Shown one piece after another: positions 49,201 through 56,873 of a stretch of DNA of 64,000 nucleotides. The DNA comes from CAYXDO01 sp964463485. GTDB taxonomy: Bacteria; Myxococcota; Kuafuiibacteriia; Kuafuiibacteriales; Kuafuiibacteriaceae. Under the pieces are notes generated by a model. It was given only the letters and a program-made list of their open reading frames with translations. It ran no database searches and was not told where the DNA came from. The translations under genes and the position numbers were made by a program. Position 1 is the first letter of the stretch; every line of letters starts with the position of its first letter. The stretch is taken from contig CAYXDO010000031.1 of assembly GCA_964463485.1 (NCBI GenBank), forward strand, positions 1 to 64,000. The letters are read 5' to 3'.

Positions 49201-52066
49201 CGGAAACACGAGCAACGGCGACGGGTGCTCCTCCACCTGCTCGCTCGAAGCCGAGGCCTGTGGCAATGGTGCCGTCGAAGGGACCGAACAATGCGATGAC
49301 GGCAACGTCGTCAACGGCGATGGGTGCTCGGCGGCGTGTGTCACCGAGTTCCCGGTGGGTTGCGGCAACGGAACCCACGAGGGCTTCGAAGAGTGCGATG
49401 ACGGCAACAACGCGGCTGGCGACGGCTGCTCGGCCGTCTGCACCCTCGAGCACTCCTGTGGCAACGCCGTGGTCGAGCCGGGTGAGTTCTGCGACGACGG
49501 CAATTTCGTCACCGGTGACGGTTGCTCCAACTGTCAGCCGGAGGGAACTTGCGGAGACGGCGTGATCGGCTTCGGGGAGCAGTGCGACGACGGCGGCACC
49601 GCCAACGGCGATGGCTGCAACTTCGAGTGCCTCTGCGAGACCACGCTCGTGACCCTCGAGGGACTCAAGAACGGCGAGCAGGTCCTCGATTTCGCGAACC
49701 TCGGTTACGGACAGTTCGGCTCGGGCCCCGGACCCAACGTCGGCGTCCACATGCAGGCGACCGCCTACATCGACAGCGACGATGGCGGGACGGGTGACTT
49801 TGGAAACGAGCCTTCGTCGAGCACGGCCATGGTTCCGTACGGCTATCTCAACTCGCCGAATGGGTTCTCCGGCGGAATTTCACTGCACTACTCGAGCCCG
49901 GGCGGCGGGACGTATTTGTACGTCTACGATGGCGTCAACGGGACCGGAAATATCTTGGCCTTCGAGAGCCTGCCGCAGACGCTCGCGGTCGCGGGAGATC
50001 CGACCGGCACCTGGAGCGGCTTCGTGAAGCTCGGCATTACGTTCCCCGGCGTCGCTCGATCGGTCGCGCTCGGCGGCGGCGTTTATTACGATGACCTGCG
50101 CTTCGGCGGATGCGCCGGGCCTGCGCGCATCTGCGGCAACTCGATTCGTGAAGCCGGCGAGGAGTGCGACGACGGAAACACGAGCAACGGCGACGGGTGC
50201 TCCTCCAGCTGCTCGCTCGAAGCCGAGGCCTGTGGCAACGGCGCCGTCGAAGGGACCGAGCAATGCGATGACGGCAACGTCGTCAACGGCGATGGGTGCT
50301 CGGCGGCGTGTGTCACCGAGTTCCCGGTGGGTTGCGGCAACGGAACCCACGAGGGCTTCGAAGAGTGCGATGACGGCAACAACGCGGCTGGCGACGGCTG
50401 CTCGGCCGTCTGCACCCTCGAGCACTCCTGTGGCAACGCCGTGGTCGAGCCGGGTGAGTTCTGCGACGACGGCAATTTCGTCACCGGTGACGGTTGCTCC
50501 AACTGTCAGCCGGAGGGAACTTGCGGAGACGGCGTGATCGGCTTCGGGGAGCAGTGCGACGACGGCGGCACCGCCAACGGCGATGGCTGCAACTTCGAGT
50601 GCCTCTGCGAGACCACGCTCGTGACCCTCGAGGGACTCAAGAACGGCGAGCAGGTCCTCGATTTCGCGAACCTCGGTTACGGACAGTTCGGCTCGGGCCC
50701 CGGACCCAACGTCGGCGTCCACATGCAGGCGACCGCCTACATCGACAGCGACGATGGCGGGACGGGTGACTTTGGAAACGAGCCTTCGTCGAGCACGGCC
50801 ATGGTTCCGTACGGCTATCTCAACTCGCCGAATGGGTTCTCCGGCGGAATTTCACTGCACTACTCGAGCCCGGGCGGCGGGACGTATTTGTACGTCTACG
50901 ATGGCGTCAACGGGACCGGAAATATCTTGGCCTTCGAGAGCCTGCCGCAGACGCTCGCGGTCGCGGGAGATCCGACCGGCACCTGGAGCGGCTTCGTGAA
51001 GCTCGGCATTACGTTCCCCGGCGTCGCTCGATCGGTCGCGCTCGGCGGCGGCGTTTATTACGATGACCTGCGCTTTGGCGGATGCGCCGGGCCAGCGCGC
51101 ATCTGCGGCAACACGATTCGTGAAGCCGGCGAAGAGTGCGAGGACGGAAACACGACCAGCGGTGACGGTTGCTCGTCGACCTGCTCCTTGGAGGCTCAGG
51201 CTTGCGGCAACGGCGCCGTCGAAGCGGCGGAGCAGTGCGACGACGCCAATACGGCGAACGGAGACGGGTGCTCGTCCGTCTGCACGACAGAGACGCCAGT
51301 AGGTTGCGGCAACGGCGCCGTCGCTGCGTTCGAAGAGTGCGACGACGGGAACAACGATCCCGGTGACGGATGCTCGGCTGTCTGCACGTTCGAGAATAGC
51401 TGTGGAAATGGAGGCGTCGAGCTGGGTGAGGCCTGCGACGACGGGAACTTCGTCGTAGGTGATGGTTGCGCCAACTGCCAACTCGAAGGTCCTTGTGGGA
51501 ACGGTGTCATCGATTTCGGAGAGCAGTGCGACGATGGAAACACCAGCGGAGGCGACGGCTGCGGAGCCACCTGTCTGTGTGAGACGATCGTCGTCGACCT
51601 CGAGGGACTCAAGAACGGCGAGCAAGTCCTGAGTTACTCGAACGGTGGGTACGGACAATTCGGGACCGGGCCTGGGCCCGACGTCGGCGTCTTCATGTCG
51701 GCCACCGCCTACGTCGACAGTGACGACGGTGGGTCGGGTGACTTTGCCAACGAGCCTTCGTCGAGCACCGCGATCGTGCCGTTCGGATACTTCAACATGC
51801 CGGCGGGGATAGAGTCAGGACTGAGCTTCTTCTACTCGAGCCCGGGCGGCGCTGCCACCCTGCTCGTGTACGACGGAGTCAACGGGACCGGGAACGTCTT
51901 GGTCAACGTGACCCTGCCGCAGACGATCCTCGGGGCAGGCGATCCCACCGGATCGTTCGCCGGCTTCCAGCAGTTCGGGTTCACCTTCCCCGGAACCGCA
52001 CGGTCGATCGCTCTCTCGGGCGTCTACTTCGACGACTTCCGATTCGGCGGTTGCGTCGCGCCCTGA
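43268..52066 (+). CDS. Giant repeat lipoprotein: RTX, thrombospondin-3, C-type lectin and DUF4215 repeats
   Basis: A 2,932-residue exported protein. The signal has a basic start and a Cys at residue 23 (ILAYAC), so it is probably lipid-anchored at the surface. Order: RTX-type calcium nonapeptides GGxGxDxL (about residues 45-240); about 28 thrombospondin-3-like units DSDGDGTxDCxDxCPxDPNK with CGCG spacers (about 255-1145); a DUF4215 Cys repeat; a C-type lectin domain (about 1185-1320, ends ETWNDLDCS); then DUF4215 repeats (CGNG...EECDDGN...GDGC) alternating with five copies of a roughly 155-residue module that starts LEGLKNGEQV and ends YDDLRFGGC. Nearly all parts bind calcium or form disulfides, which fits an adhesin or surface fibre. 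ATG 43268 follows GGAGG. The frame open to 43118 is not used. Confidence 0.93.
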   Translation: MNSSRLNRTRWLGSLAAILAYACSDPTPEELVGDDHEGLTTAAICPTGTNIILGTSGPDTLVGTLLDDCILGFEGDDSIFGGGGDDYLVGGPGRDILRGELGSDRLYGQADADDLDGGDGADFLDGGRGDDVIRGGGGNDVLTGGAEGSDQLYGEDGDDYLGGGSENDTVQGGAGRDRILGGDGDDQIDGGTEDDRIHAGAGNDTVSGGPGNDDIAGEDGDDCIAAGDGNDSTNGGSGNDVCDETSTGCEGVGACGCSSTADSDGDGTNDCDDACPSDPNKVNPGACGCGASDGDTDGDGTADCVDGCPSDPNKLSPGACGCGTSDVDGDGDGTADCNDGCPADPLKAAPGICGCGVADTDSDGDLTADCQDACPTDPAKTAPGVCGCGVLDADTDGDGTLDCSDLCPADPLKSSPGQCGCGVSDVDQDSDGTPDCLDLCPTDPGKTLPGTCGCGVSDADSDGDGTLNCLDLCPNDPNKIDPGVCGCGAVDPICVDNCPDDPNKNEPGICGCGVPDTDTDGDGSADCLDLCPNDPNKTAPGTCGCGLSDIDTDGDGALDCNDACPIDSAKTAPGICGCGVSDVDADGDGVADCNDLCPNDPNKVSAGICGCGTSDVDSDADGTADCNDLCPGDPNKVLAGVCGCGVSDADSDGDGTADCNDLCPNDPNKVSGGVCGCGVSDTDSDGDGTADCNDGCPADPNKVAPQVCGCGVSDADSDGDGTLDCNDGCPADPNKVAPQICGCGVSDADSDGDGTVNCQDGCPSDPNKVDPGVCGCGVVDPICTDNCPDDPNKTDPGICGCGIADTDSDADGTPDCNDACPSDPNKIAVGVCGCGVADTDSDGDGTANCNDACPSDPNKTNLGACGCGTPDTDTDGDGTADCLDACPTDPNKIVGGACGCGIPDTDSDGDGTPNCLDACPTDPNKVTFGVCGCNVADTDTDGDGTANCIDGCPTDPNKVAGGVCGCGVADTDSDGDGTANCVDGCPSDPNKVGAGVCGCGFSDTDSDGDGTADCVDGCPNDPNKIAPLICGCGVADTDGDGDGSVDCTDGCPSDPNKSSPGACGCGVSDVDTDGDGTPDCNDGCPTDFGKVAPGVCGCGTSDGDSDGDGTPDCNDGCPSDPNKLVPGLCGCGVSDVDTDGDGTPDCLDTGCGNGTLDAGEECDDGNTADGDGCEASCTLICGSGTGAERAAFDIESGHCYFGFSPAVTWATAKTACESHSAHLTVIDTADENTIARRASSLSWSPWIGFSDQVVEAGNDPFGFVKVTGGPLVYNGFNGGQPDDSAGEDCVHYFGGGETWNDLDCSNTIAFSVGFICETGAESVCGNGALELGEACDDGNNVNGDGCDAHCAPDCGDGIIAGPEQCDDGNTNPGDGCSAACLLETPCGDGIRGGFEECDDGNLTAGDGCTGACLLEHACGNGLVEVGEQCDDSNNTLGDGCSNCQVEGVCGNGRIDFAEQCDDGNSASGDGCDNLCLCETATLDFEGLSNGESIDAFYAGGLGNLGSGPGIDVGVNMQATAFVDSDDGGTGDFANEPSSNTAMVPYNHLNMPGGIEGGLSFHYSSVGGAATVTVYDGVDGTGQVLAFEVMPMTPALAGDPTGTFSHFQSFGFTFPGTARSIALSGVYFDDFRFGGCAAPARICGNGFIEAGEECDDGNQNNGDHCSADCLFEAEGCGNGFVGGTEQCDDGNVVSGDGCSAACLTEFPVGCGNGTHEGFEECDDGNNAAGDGCSAVCTLEHSCGNAVVEPGEFCDDGNFVTGDGCSNCQPEGTCGDGVIGFGEQCDDGGTANGDGCNFECLCETTLVTLEGLKNGEQVLDFANLGYGQFGSGPGPNVGVHMQATAYIDSDDGGTGDFGNEPSSSTAMVPYGYLNSPNGFSGGISLHYSSPGGGTYLYVYDGVNGTGNILAFESLPQTPAVAGDPTGTFSGFVKLGITFPGVARSVALGGVYYDDLRFGGCAGPARICGNSIREAGEECDDGNTSNGDGCSSTCSLEAEACGNGAVEGTEQCDDGNVVNGDGCSAACVTEFPVGCGNGTHEGFEECDDGNNAAGDGCSAVCTLEHSCGNAVVEPGEFCDDGNFVTGDGCSNCQPEGTCGDGVIGFGEQCDDGGTANGDGCNFECLCETTLVTLEGLKNGEQVLDFANLGYGQFGSGPGPNVGVHMQATAYIDSDDGGTGDFGNEPSSSTAMVPYGYLNSPNGFSGGISLHYSSPGGGTYLYVYDGVNGTGNILAFESLPQTLAVAGDPTGTWSGFVKLGITFPGVARSVALGGGVYYDDLRFGGCAGPARICGNSIREAGEECDDGNTSNGDGCSSSCSLEAEACGNGAVEGTEQCDDGNVVNGDGCSAACVTEFPVGCGNGTHEGFEECDDGNNAAGDGCSAVCTLEHSCGNAVVEPGEFCDDGNFVTGDGCSNCQPEGTCGDGVIGFGEQCDDGGTANGDGCNFECLCETTLVTLEGLKNGEQVLDFANLGYGQFGSGPGPNVGVHMQATAYIDSDDGGTGDFGNEPSSSTAMVPYGYLNSPNGFSGGISLHYSSPGGGTYLYVYDGVNGTGNILAFESLPQTLAVAGDPTGTWSGFVKLGITFPGVARSVALGGGVYYDDLRFGGCAGPARICGNTIREAGEECEDGNTTSGDGCSSTCSLEAQACGNGAVEAAEQCDDANTANGDGCSSVCTTETPVGCGNGAVAAFEECDDGNNDPGDGCSAVCTFENSCGNGGVELGEACDDGNFVVGDGCANCQLEGPCGNGVIDFGEQCDDGNTSGGDGCGATCLCETIVVDLEGLKNGEQVLSYSNGGYGQFGTGPGPDVGVFMSATAYVDSDDGGSGDFANEPSSSTAIVPFGYFNMPAGIESGLSFFYSSPGGAATLLVYDGVNGTGNVLVNVTLPQTILGAGDPTGSFAGFQQFGFTFPGTARSIALSGVYFDDFRFGGCVAP
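44028..46710. repeat. Array of about 28 thrombospondin-3-like repeat units (DNA period about 93-99 bp)
   Basis: I count 28 CGC-started units inside the giant gene, most of 31-33 residues. Two of them (around 44728-44800 and 45589-45660) are shortened to about 24 residues and lack the DSDGDG calcium loop. Units are similar but not identical in DNA, so the array is older than the downstream triplication. Long open frames on the other strand here are caused by the repeat. Confidence 0.9.
48389..51090. repeat. Near-identical tandem triplication of a roughly 970-bp unit inside the giant gene
   Basis: Copies start at 48389, 49358 and 50330 (offsets 969 and 972 bp). Each encodes DUF4215 repeats plus one 155-residue module. 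By eye copies one and two are identical for about 625 bp from their starts. The 3-bp size difference is one extra GGC codon in GCGGCGGCGTTTATTAC. Flanking modules (47701-48180 and 51580-52060) are clearly older and more diverged. Such near-identity means recent duplication or gene conversion, and it is also a place where assemblies collapse. Confidence 0.9.
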
Positions 52067-52135
52067 TCCCCTGATCCCCTGATCCTTGCTGAGTAGCGGC
52101 CTTCCCTTCGAAGCGAGTATGATCGGCGCCCTCAC

Positions 52136-53434
52136 GTGCGCCGGACCCTCCTCATCTCTCAGATCGCGCTGACCGCTTGCGGGCCCAGCACGCTGTGGGT
52201 CGAGCTGCCGTCGACCCGCACGTCCAAGGCGCTCTTGTTGGCCCGTCACCGGCTGCGCGCCCGCCCTACCGTGCGAGCCATTTCGCTCGAGCCCGCGCCA
52301 GAGAGGATCTCGGCGCCGGAGCTCGAAGAGGTCGAGCAAGGGGCTGTCTTCGAAGCCGTGCTCTACGATAGCTCCCTCGCGGAGCTCGGCTTCGAGGAGG
52401 GCCTGGTCGAGGAATCAGGCGACTCGATGATCCCCACTCGCGGGTCGACGGTGCTGCGCCTCGAGCTCGACGAATCACCTAAATGGGAGAGTGTGACGGG
52501 ATTGAGCTCGGCGCTCGGCGAGCTTCGCTACGAGTCGCGGAAGAGGTCTGGGTGTTTGAGCATGGAGCTCGATTCGCTGAGTCTTCCGGTAGAAGGATCC
52601 ACGCGGTTTACGCTCCCGCTTCCGTCTGGGAGTGTGTTGGTGGGCACGAACGCCTGGCGACTCTTCGACGTCGTAGGTTCGTCGATCAAAGAGGTCCGAA
52701 TGGAACCCACCTTCTACTTCTACACCGGCGCGATCGCGACAGAGAGTGACCACCTCTGGGTCGCTGGGTCGGAGGGAACCCTCGCGCGCGGACGACTCTC
52801 GGAGGGTGTCGTTCGATTCGAGAACTTTCCGCCCAACCCGCGAGGCGGCGACATCCTGCGGATAGCCGTCGACGAACAGGGCGAGGCTACGAGTGTATTC
52901 ACACTCACCCAAGACGGCTCCTTCGATCGATTCGATGGGCGCGCGTGGCAGCACCTTCACGATCTCACGCCCACCGAACCGCTCGCCAATTATCGAGGGA
53001 TCGCGGTCGTCGGCCCAGACGAGGCGATCGCGGTGACCGACACGCGCAAGGAAGTGACACGCTGGCGCAGGAACGAAATTTCGTTCGAATCCACGCCCGC
53101 CCGCGGAGGCCTCTCGTCTGCGGCGTACCTGCCCGGCGTCGGTTCGATCGTGGGGACCGTAACGGGCGACTTCATCGCCGATCGAGGGATGGGTTGGACG
53201 AATCTCCCCGGCTCGAAGTTGGAGCTTTGGGCCACGGCGATCGCTCCGACCGAGTCCGGCTTCGTGTACGGAAGCGGTTTCGGAAACTTCGGCGAATTTC
53301 GATGGGACGACGGCTTTTGCCCGCTCATCGGCGCAGGATTTCCGGTGTTTCACATCGCCAAGTACGACCACGGATTCCTCGTCGCCGGCGACAACAGCTC
53401 GAGCGGTCGAGTTCCCCTCCTGTGGGCGCACTAG
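52136..53434 (+). CDS. Putative exported lipoprotein, propeller-like
   Basis: A 432-residue protein. The N-terminus MRRTLLISQIALTAC is a short lipoprotein signal with Cys15 in LTAC. Residues 20-140 look like a separate beta domain. Residues 150-432 have repeated short strands with Trp/Phe (LWVAGSEGTLARG; FDRFDGRAWQHLHD; FVYGSGFGNFGEFRWDDG), as in beta-propellers that end in a similar way, but no family motif is clear. The start is GTG at 52136. It is 69 bp after the giant lipoprotein gene and separated from it by a CCCTGAT triple repeat. It ends 1 bp from the convergent endonuclease Q-like gene. I infer surface location only. Confidence 0.75.
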   Translation: MRRTLLISQIALTACGPSTLWVELPSTRTSKALLLARHRLRARPTVRAISLEPAPERISAPELEEVEQGAVFEAVLYDSSLAELGFEEGLVEESGDSMIPTRGSTVLRLELDESPKWESVTGLSSALGELRYESRKRSGCLSMELDSLSLPVEGSTRFTLPLPSGSVLVGTNAWRLFDVVGSSIKEVRMEPTFYFYTGAIATESDHLWVAGSEGTLARGRLSEGVVRFENFPPNPRGGDILRIAVDEQGEATSVFTLTQDGSFDRFDGRAWQHLHDLTPTEPLANYRGIAVVGPDEAIAVTDTRKEVTRWRRNEISFESTPARGGLSSAAYLPGVGSIVGTVTGDFIADRGMGWTNLPGSKLELWATAIAPTESGFVYGSGFGNFGEFRWDDGFCPLIGAGFPVFHIAKYDHGFLVAGDNSSSGRVPLLWAH

Positions 53435-53435
53435 C

Positions 53436-54710
53436 TCAGGGCCGAAGTGTGCGCCGCCGGAGCTCGCCGAGCTCTTCCCGTCCGAACATCCGAATCGCGC
53501 CGTACTCTCCATCATAACCGGCATCGCGAAGGACTCGATTGGCACGCATGCGACGGATGGCCTCGGCGAGTAGCTCGCGACCGTCGCGCTCCAAATCGGG
53601 CAGAGGGAGCGAATCGAGGATACTCAGCTCGGATCCGAAGTTGCGAACGAGGGTCTCGTATTGCCGACTCACAGTCTTCGATCCGGATCCGACACCCGCG
53701 AGCTCCGCGAGGATTTCGGGCAGGGGAACGAAACACTTGAAGGGAGCGGCGTTCCGGGCGGTAGCGCCCGCAGCTCGGTCCGCGAGCTCTTCGACGCGAT
53801 GCGCGACCCCGAGCGTGAGCGGTCTGTCACAGACCGGACAGATTCCCCCAACGCGAAGACTCTCCTTGGGGTCCAGCCGAATGTCGCACTTACGATGACC
53901 GTCGAGGTGATATTTTCCTTCCTCCGGAAAGAACTCGACGGTGCCGCCGTATCCGCGTCCCGTGCGGAGCGCTTCGAAGATCGCGTCGTACCCGAGCTCT
54001 CCTTCGAAGACAGTAGCTTCTCGACCGAGCTTCTCGGGCGAGTGTGCGTCGGAGCTCGAGATGAGTCGAAATCGGTCCAGGCTGGAGAGTCGCCAATTCA
54101 TGGCAGGGTCCGACGAGAGGCCGGTCTCGACGGCGAATACGTGCTTCGCGAGATCGCCGAAGCACTCGTCGACCGCATCGAAGCCCGACTTGCTGCCGAG
54201 CACGGAGAACCAGGGCGTCCAGATATGCGCTGGGATCAAATGAGCGTCGGGGCCGGAGTCGAGCACGATCTCGAGCAAGTCTCGAGAGTCCAAGCCGAGT
54301 ATGGGTCGTCCGTCCGCGGCCAGGTTTCCGACCCTGGCCAGCCTCCGAGTGAAGACGTCGGCAGTCGGGAGGTCAGGGACGAACACGAGGTTGTGAACTT
54401 TGCGGGTCTTTTCGCTTCGACGGTAGATGCCCGAGATTTCGACCTGCAAGAGGAATCGAGTGGCCCGGGAGCCAGGCAGCTCGGACTCCGCTGCCCTCTC
54501 GAGCTCGGGTCGGAGGCGAAAGAGTCCGGGTTCCGCTGGAATGAGGGACTGCTCGATCTCCGTTCGCCAGCCTGGGTGCGTGAAATCGCCCGTACCAACG
54601 ACCGCGATACCCTTTTTCCGGGCCCAAACGGAGATCGTGGCAAGATCCGCGGATGGACTGGTCGCTCGGCTGAACTTTCCGTGGACGTGCAGATCGGCGA
54701 AGTAGCGCAC
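53436..54710 (-). CDS. Endonuclease Q-family PHP-domain protein
   Basis: A 424-residue PHP-fold protein of the family once labelled TIGR00375 and now linked to endonuclease Q, a repair enzyme that cuts DNA 5' to deaminated bases (uracil, hypoxanthine, xanthine) and abasic sites. Metal residues are seen in DLHVHGKFSRA (Asp6, His8, His10), GTGDFTHPGW, and SSSDAHSPEKLGRE near residue 225. A zinc-finger-like part has one Cys in KCDIRLDP and a pair in GGICPVCDRPL. Length equals the archaeal protein (about 420). The start is GTG at 54710. It probably acts in the cytosol on DNA. Assignment to activity is by family resemblance. Confidence 0.83.
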   Translation of the reverse strand: MRYFADLHVHGKFSRATSPSADLATISVWARKKGIAVVGTGDFTHPGWRTEIEQSLIPAEPGLFRLRPELERAAESELPGSRATRFLLQVEISGIYRRSEKTRKVHNLVFVPDLPTADVFTRRLARVGNLAADGRPILGLDSRDLLEIVLDSGPDAHLIPAHIWTPWFSVLGSKSGFDAVDECFGDLAKHVFAVETGLSSDPAMNWRLSSLDRFRLISSSDAHSPEKLGREATVFEGELGYDAIFEALRTGRGYGGTVEFFPEEGKYHLDGHRKCDIRLDPKESLRVGGICPVCDRPLTLGVAHRVEELADRAAGATARNAAPFKCFVPLPEILAELAGVGSGSKTVSRQYETLVRNFGSELSILDSLPLPDLERDGRELLAEAIRRMRANRVLRDAGYDGEYGAIRMFGREELGELRRRTLRP

Positions 54711-54759
54711 GGAATGTCCTTCCGCTTCGCGCGACGCTCGTCAATGCCTGAGGGACAAC

Positions 54760-55167
54760 TCAGCAGGGAGGCACGTTCTGATGACCCAACGCCCGGGCGA
54801 GAGCGACGAGCGCGTCGATCACCGTGAAGACGCCGATCACTTCTTCCCGATCCATGACCACGGCACATCCATACTTTTTCTCTGCCATGGTCAGGGCGAC
54901 CTCGTCGAGCGGCGCCTCCGAGCTCACCACGAACACATCTCGACTCATGGCCTCCTCGACCAGGATCTTCTTTGGGTCGACATCGGAGAGAGTCTCGATG
55001 AGGTGAAGGTCACGGTCGCTCACGACGCCAGTCAGCTTTCCGTCGGAGAGCACGGGTAGGTGTCGAATCCCATGCCTCCGCATGACCTCGTGTGCTCGTG
55101 CGAGGGTTTGATGAGCGCCAATGAGATGGGGGCTCGGCGTCATGTGATTCACGATCGTCGTTCTCAT
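54760..55167 (-). CDS. CBS-domain pair protein
   Basis: A 135-residue protein made of two CBS domains that together bind an adenosyl nucleotide (AMP, ATP or S-adenosylmethionine). Domain one runs HMTPSPHLIGAHQTLARA to LTGVVSDRDLHL, and domain two AMSRDVFVVSSEAPLDEV to VIGVFTVIDALVAL. The paired GVVSDRDL and GVFTVIDA motifs are the usual binding turns. I chose the ATG at 55167 rather than 55200 because MRTTIVNHMTP is the normal CBS start. It is probably a stand-alone energy or redox sensor. No partner is evident from the neighbours. Confidence 0.9.
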   Translation of the reverse strand: MRTTIVNHMTPSPHLIGAHQTLARAHEVMRRHGIRHLPVLSDGKLTGVVSDRDLHLIETLSDVDPKKILVEEAMSRDVFVVSSEAPLDEVALTMAEKKYGCAVVMDREEVIGVFTVIDALVALARALGHQNVPPC

Positions 55168-55293
55168 CACGACCAGGGAGCAAAGCAAAATCGTTGCCAC
55201 AGGCCAACCGCGATTTGACGAGGAGTAACGTACGAAAACTGTGCGGATCGCGCGAACGGTAGGAGTCTTCGACGCACGCCCTGCCGCGCTCGG

Positions 55294-56358
55294 TCACCTC
55301 GGGCCTGGGTCTCCAATGGTCGCGCCCCACTCGGGGACTTGGATGTGGAGCGTCCGCGCGACTTCGAAGAGATCCGGAGCGAGAGGCGCGATCACTTCCA
55401 TGGACAGACGTGTCGTGGGGTGCAGGAACCTAACTCGATGGGCATGTAGAGCTTGTCGGTGGTGCCCGAGCTGCGAGACGAGGTCCGAGGCATCGAGTCC
55501 GCCGCGCAGCGACGCGACGAAGGTCGACTCGCCGCCGAGGTAGAGCTTGTCGCCGACCAGAGGATGGCCCAGGTGCGCGAGGTGGAGGCGAATCTGGTGT
55601 TGGCGGCCGGTGTGGGGCCTCGCTTCGACCAACGCGGCGTCTCGGCCTCGCGCGATCACTCGAACCTCGGTGACCGCGGGCGAGGCCCCAGCGCCGCCGA
55701 CTTCCATCAGCACGCCGGAGGCGCTTTGCGGCGCGAGCCGCATGGGTGCATCGACAGTCACTTGCTCGAACGAAGGGGAGCCTATGACGATGGCCAGGTA
55801 GACCTTGGTGACCCTTCGGTCCGCGAACTGAGTCTTCAGCTTGCTGCTCGCTGCTTGACTGCGAGCCAGCAGCAAGACGCCGGACGTCTCCTTGTCGATG
55901 CGGTGCGCCAGGTCGAGGTAAGCGCCGGGAAGCCTCACCTTGAGGACTCGGATCAAGGTGCGGTTGTAGGCGGACGCGGTCGGATGCACGATCAGGTCGC
56001 CTGGCTTGTTCACTGCCAGGACGTCGGGATCGTCGAGCAGAATAGGGACGTGAATGTCGTCGATGGGAGCTTCCTCGAGCTTTGGGCGTCTGAGGAAGAG
56101 CCTCTCACCCGCGTGCACTCTCGTGGAGGGTCTATCGATGACTCCGCTGCCTTCTCGCCGTAAGAATCCAACGCGAATGGCGGCGGCCGCTTTGCTGCGC
56201 GAGAGTCGTCGCAGGCGACCGATCACGAACAGGTCGGCGCGTGTTCCGTGCTCCTCTGGGCGCACTTCGAACGGGACCTCGGCGAACTCGCTGCTGAGCT
56301 CGTCGCCTTCGCCGGAGTGAGTTGCCTCCCCGTCGAAGTCATCGATCCGGGCGTGCAT
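55294..56358 (-). CDS. RluA/RluD-type rRNA pseudouridine synthase
   Basis: A 354-residue enzyme that converts uridine to pseudouridine in rRNA or tRNA. An N-terminal S4-like RNA-binding domain (about residues 35-95) leads to the catalytic domain. The catalytic Asp155 is in LAHRIDKETSGVLLLAR, the RluA-family motif II. PGDLIVHPTASAYNRTLIRV and ARPHTGRQHQIRLHLAHLGH are also typical. Which uridines are changed cannot be told. I chose the ATG at 56358; the frame open upstream to 56553 overlaps the next gene and is Arg/Pro-rich noise. Confidence 0.93.
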   Translation of the reverse strand: MHARIDDFDGEATHSGEGDELSSEFAEVPFEVRPEEHGTRADLFVIGRLRRLSRSKAAAAIRVGFLRREGSGVIDRPSTRVHAGERLFLRRPKLEEAPIDDIHVPILLDDPDVLAVNKPGDLIVHPTASAYNRTLIRVLKVRLPGAYLDLAHRIDKETSGVLLLARSQAASSKLKTQFADRRVTKVYLAIVIGSPSFEQVTVDAPMRLAPQSASGVLMEVGGAGASPAVTEVRVIARGRDAALVEARPHTGRQHQIRLHLAHLGHPLVGDKLYLGGESTFVASLRGGLDASDLVSQLGHHRQALHAHRVRFLHPTTRLSMEVIAPLAPDLFEVARTLHIQVPEWGATIGDPGPR

Positions 56359-56384
56359 GAGCGATCTGGGCGTGCATGAGCCGC

Positions 56385-56873
56385 TCAGGGCTTCTTGGTT
56401 TTGGGGCGGGAGCCGTTCTTGGCGGATGCCTCTGGGTCCGCGGGCGGGGCCGGAGGCTCCGAGGCCGGCGCCTGGACGTCTGCGGCCGCCTTGGCTGGAC
56501 GATTCGAGACCTTGATTCGACCTGGCGCCCGCAAGTAGCTTGCCTCTGCCCACCGAGCCACCCGCGCGAGGTCTTGCGCCCGCTCGAAGCGAATGCGCAC
56601 GGCGTCATCGCCGAGGAACGGATGGGTTCGAGCGATCCCGGACGATCGAGCTTCCTCGAGGTCTTCGGAGGGAAGCCACAGGTCGACGGACACGTACTCC
56701 TGTTTGATCTCCATTTGCATGAAGACGTCGGAGTCGCGAAGGTAGAGATCGATCCCGTCCTTCTCTGACTTGGAGAAAGTTCCGAAAGCTTCGATCCGCG
56801 CGTCGAGCGCCCGAATGAGGGCGCGCACCGGCGCGTCGGGGGTCACACGACGAGCCACTCGCTCCAGTCTCAC
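56385..56873 (-). CDS. DUF5655-like small protein
   Basis: A 162-residue protein whose folded part (about residues 10-110) reads VRALIRALDARIEAFGTFSK and IDLYLRDSDVFMQMEI, then a strand with SVDLWLPSED and SSGIARTHPFLGDDAVRIRF. This pattern resembles DUF5655/transport-associated proteins of unknown function; the match is weak. The C-terminal 50 residues are Pro/Ala/Lys-rich and disordered. The GTG start overlaps the stop of the upstream lipoprotein gene as GTGA. A longer frame to 57467 is only the shadow of that neighbour. The gene forms an operon with the lipoprotein and the barrel protein upstream. Confidence 0.68.
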   Translation of the reverse strand: MRLERVARRVTPDAPVRALIRALDARIEAFGTFSKSEKDGIDLYLRDSDVFMQMEIKQEYVSVDLWLPSEDLEEARSSGIARTHPFLGDDAVRIRFERAQDLARVARWAEASYLRAPGRIKVSNRPAKAAADVQAPASEPPAPPADPEASAKNGSRPKTKKP

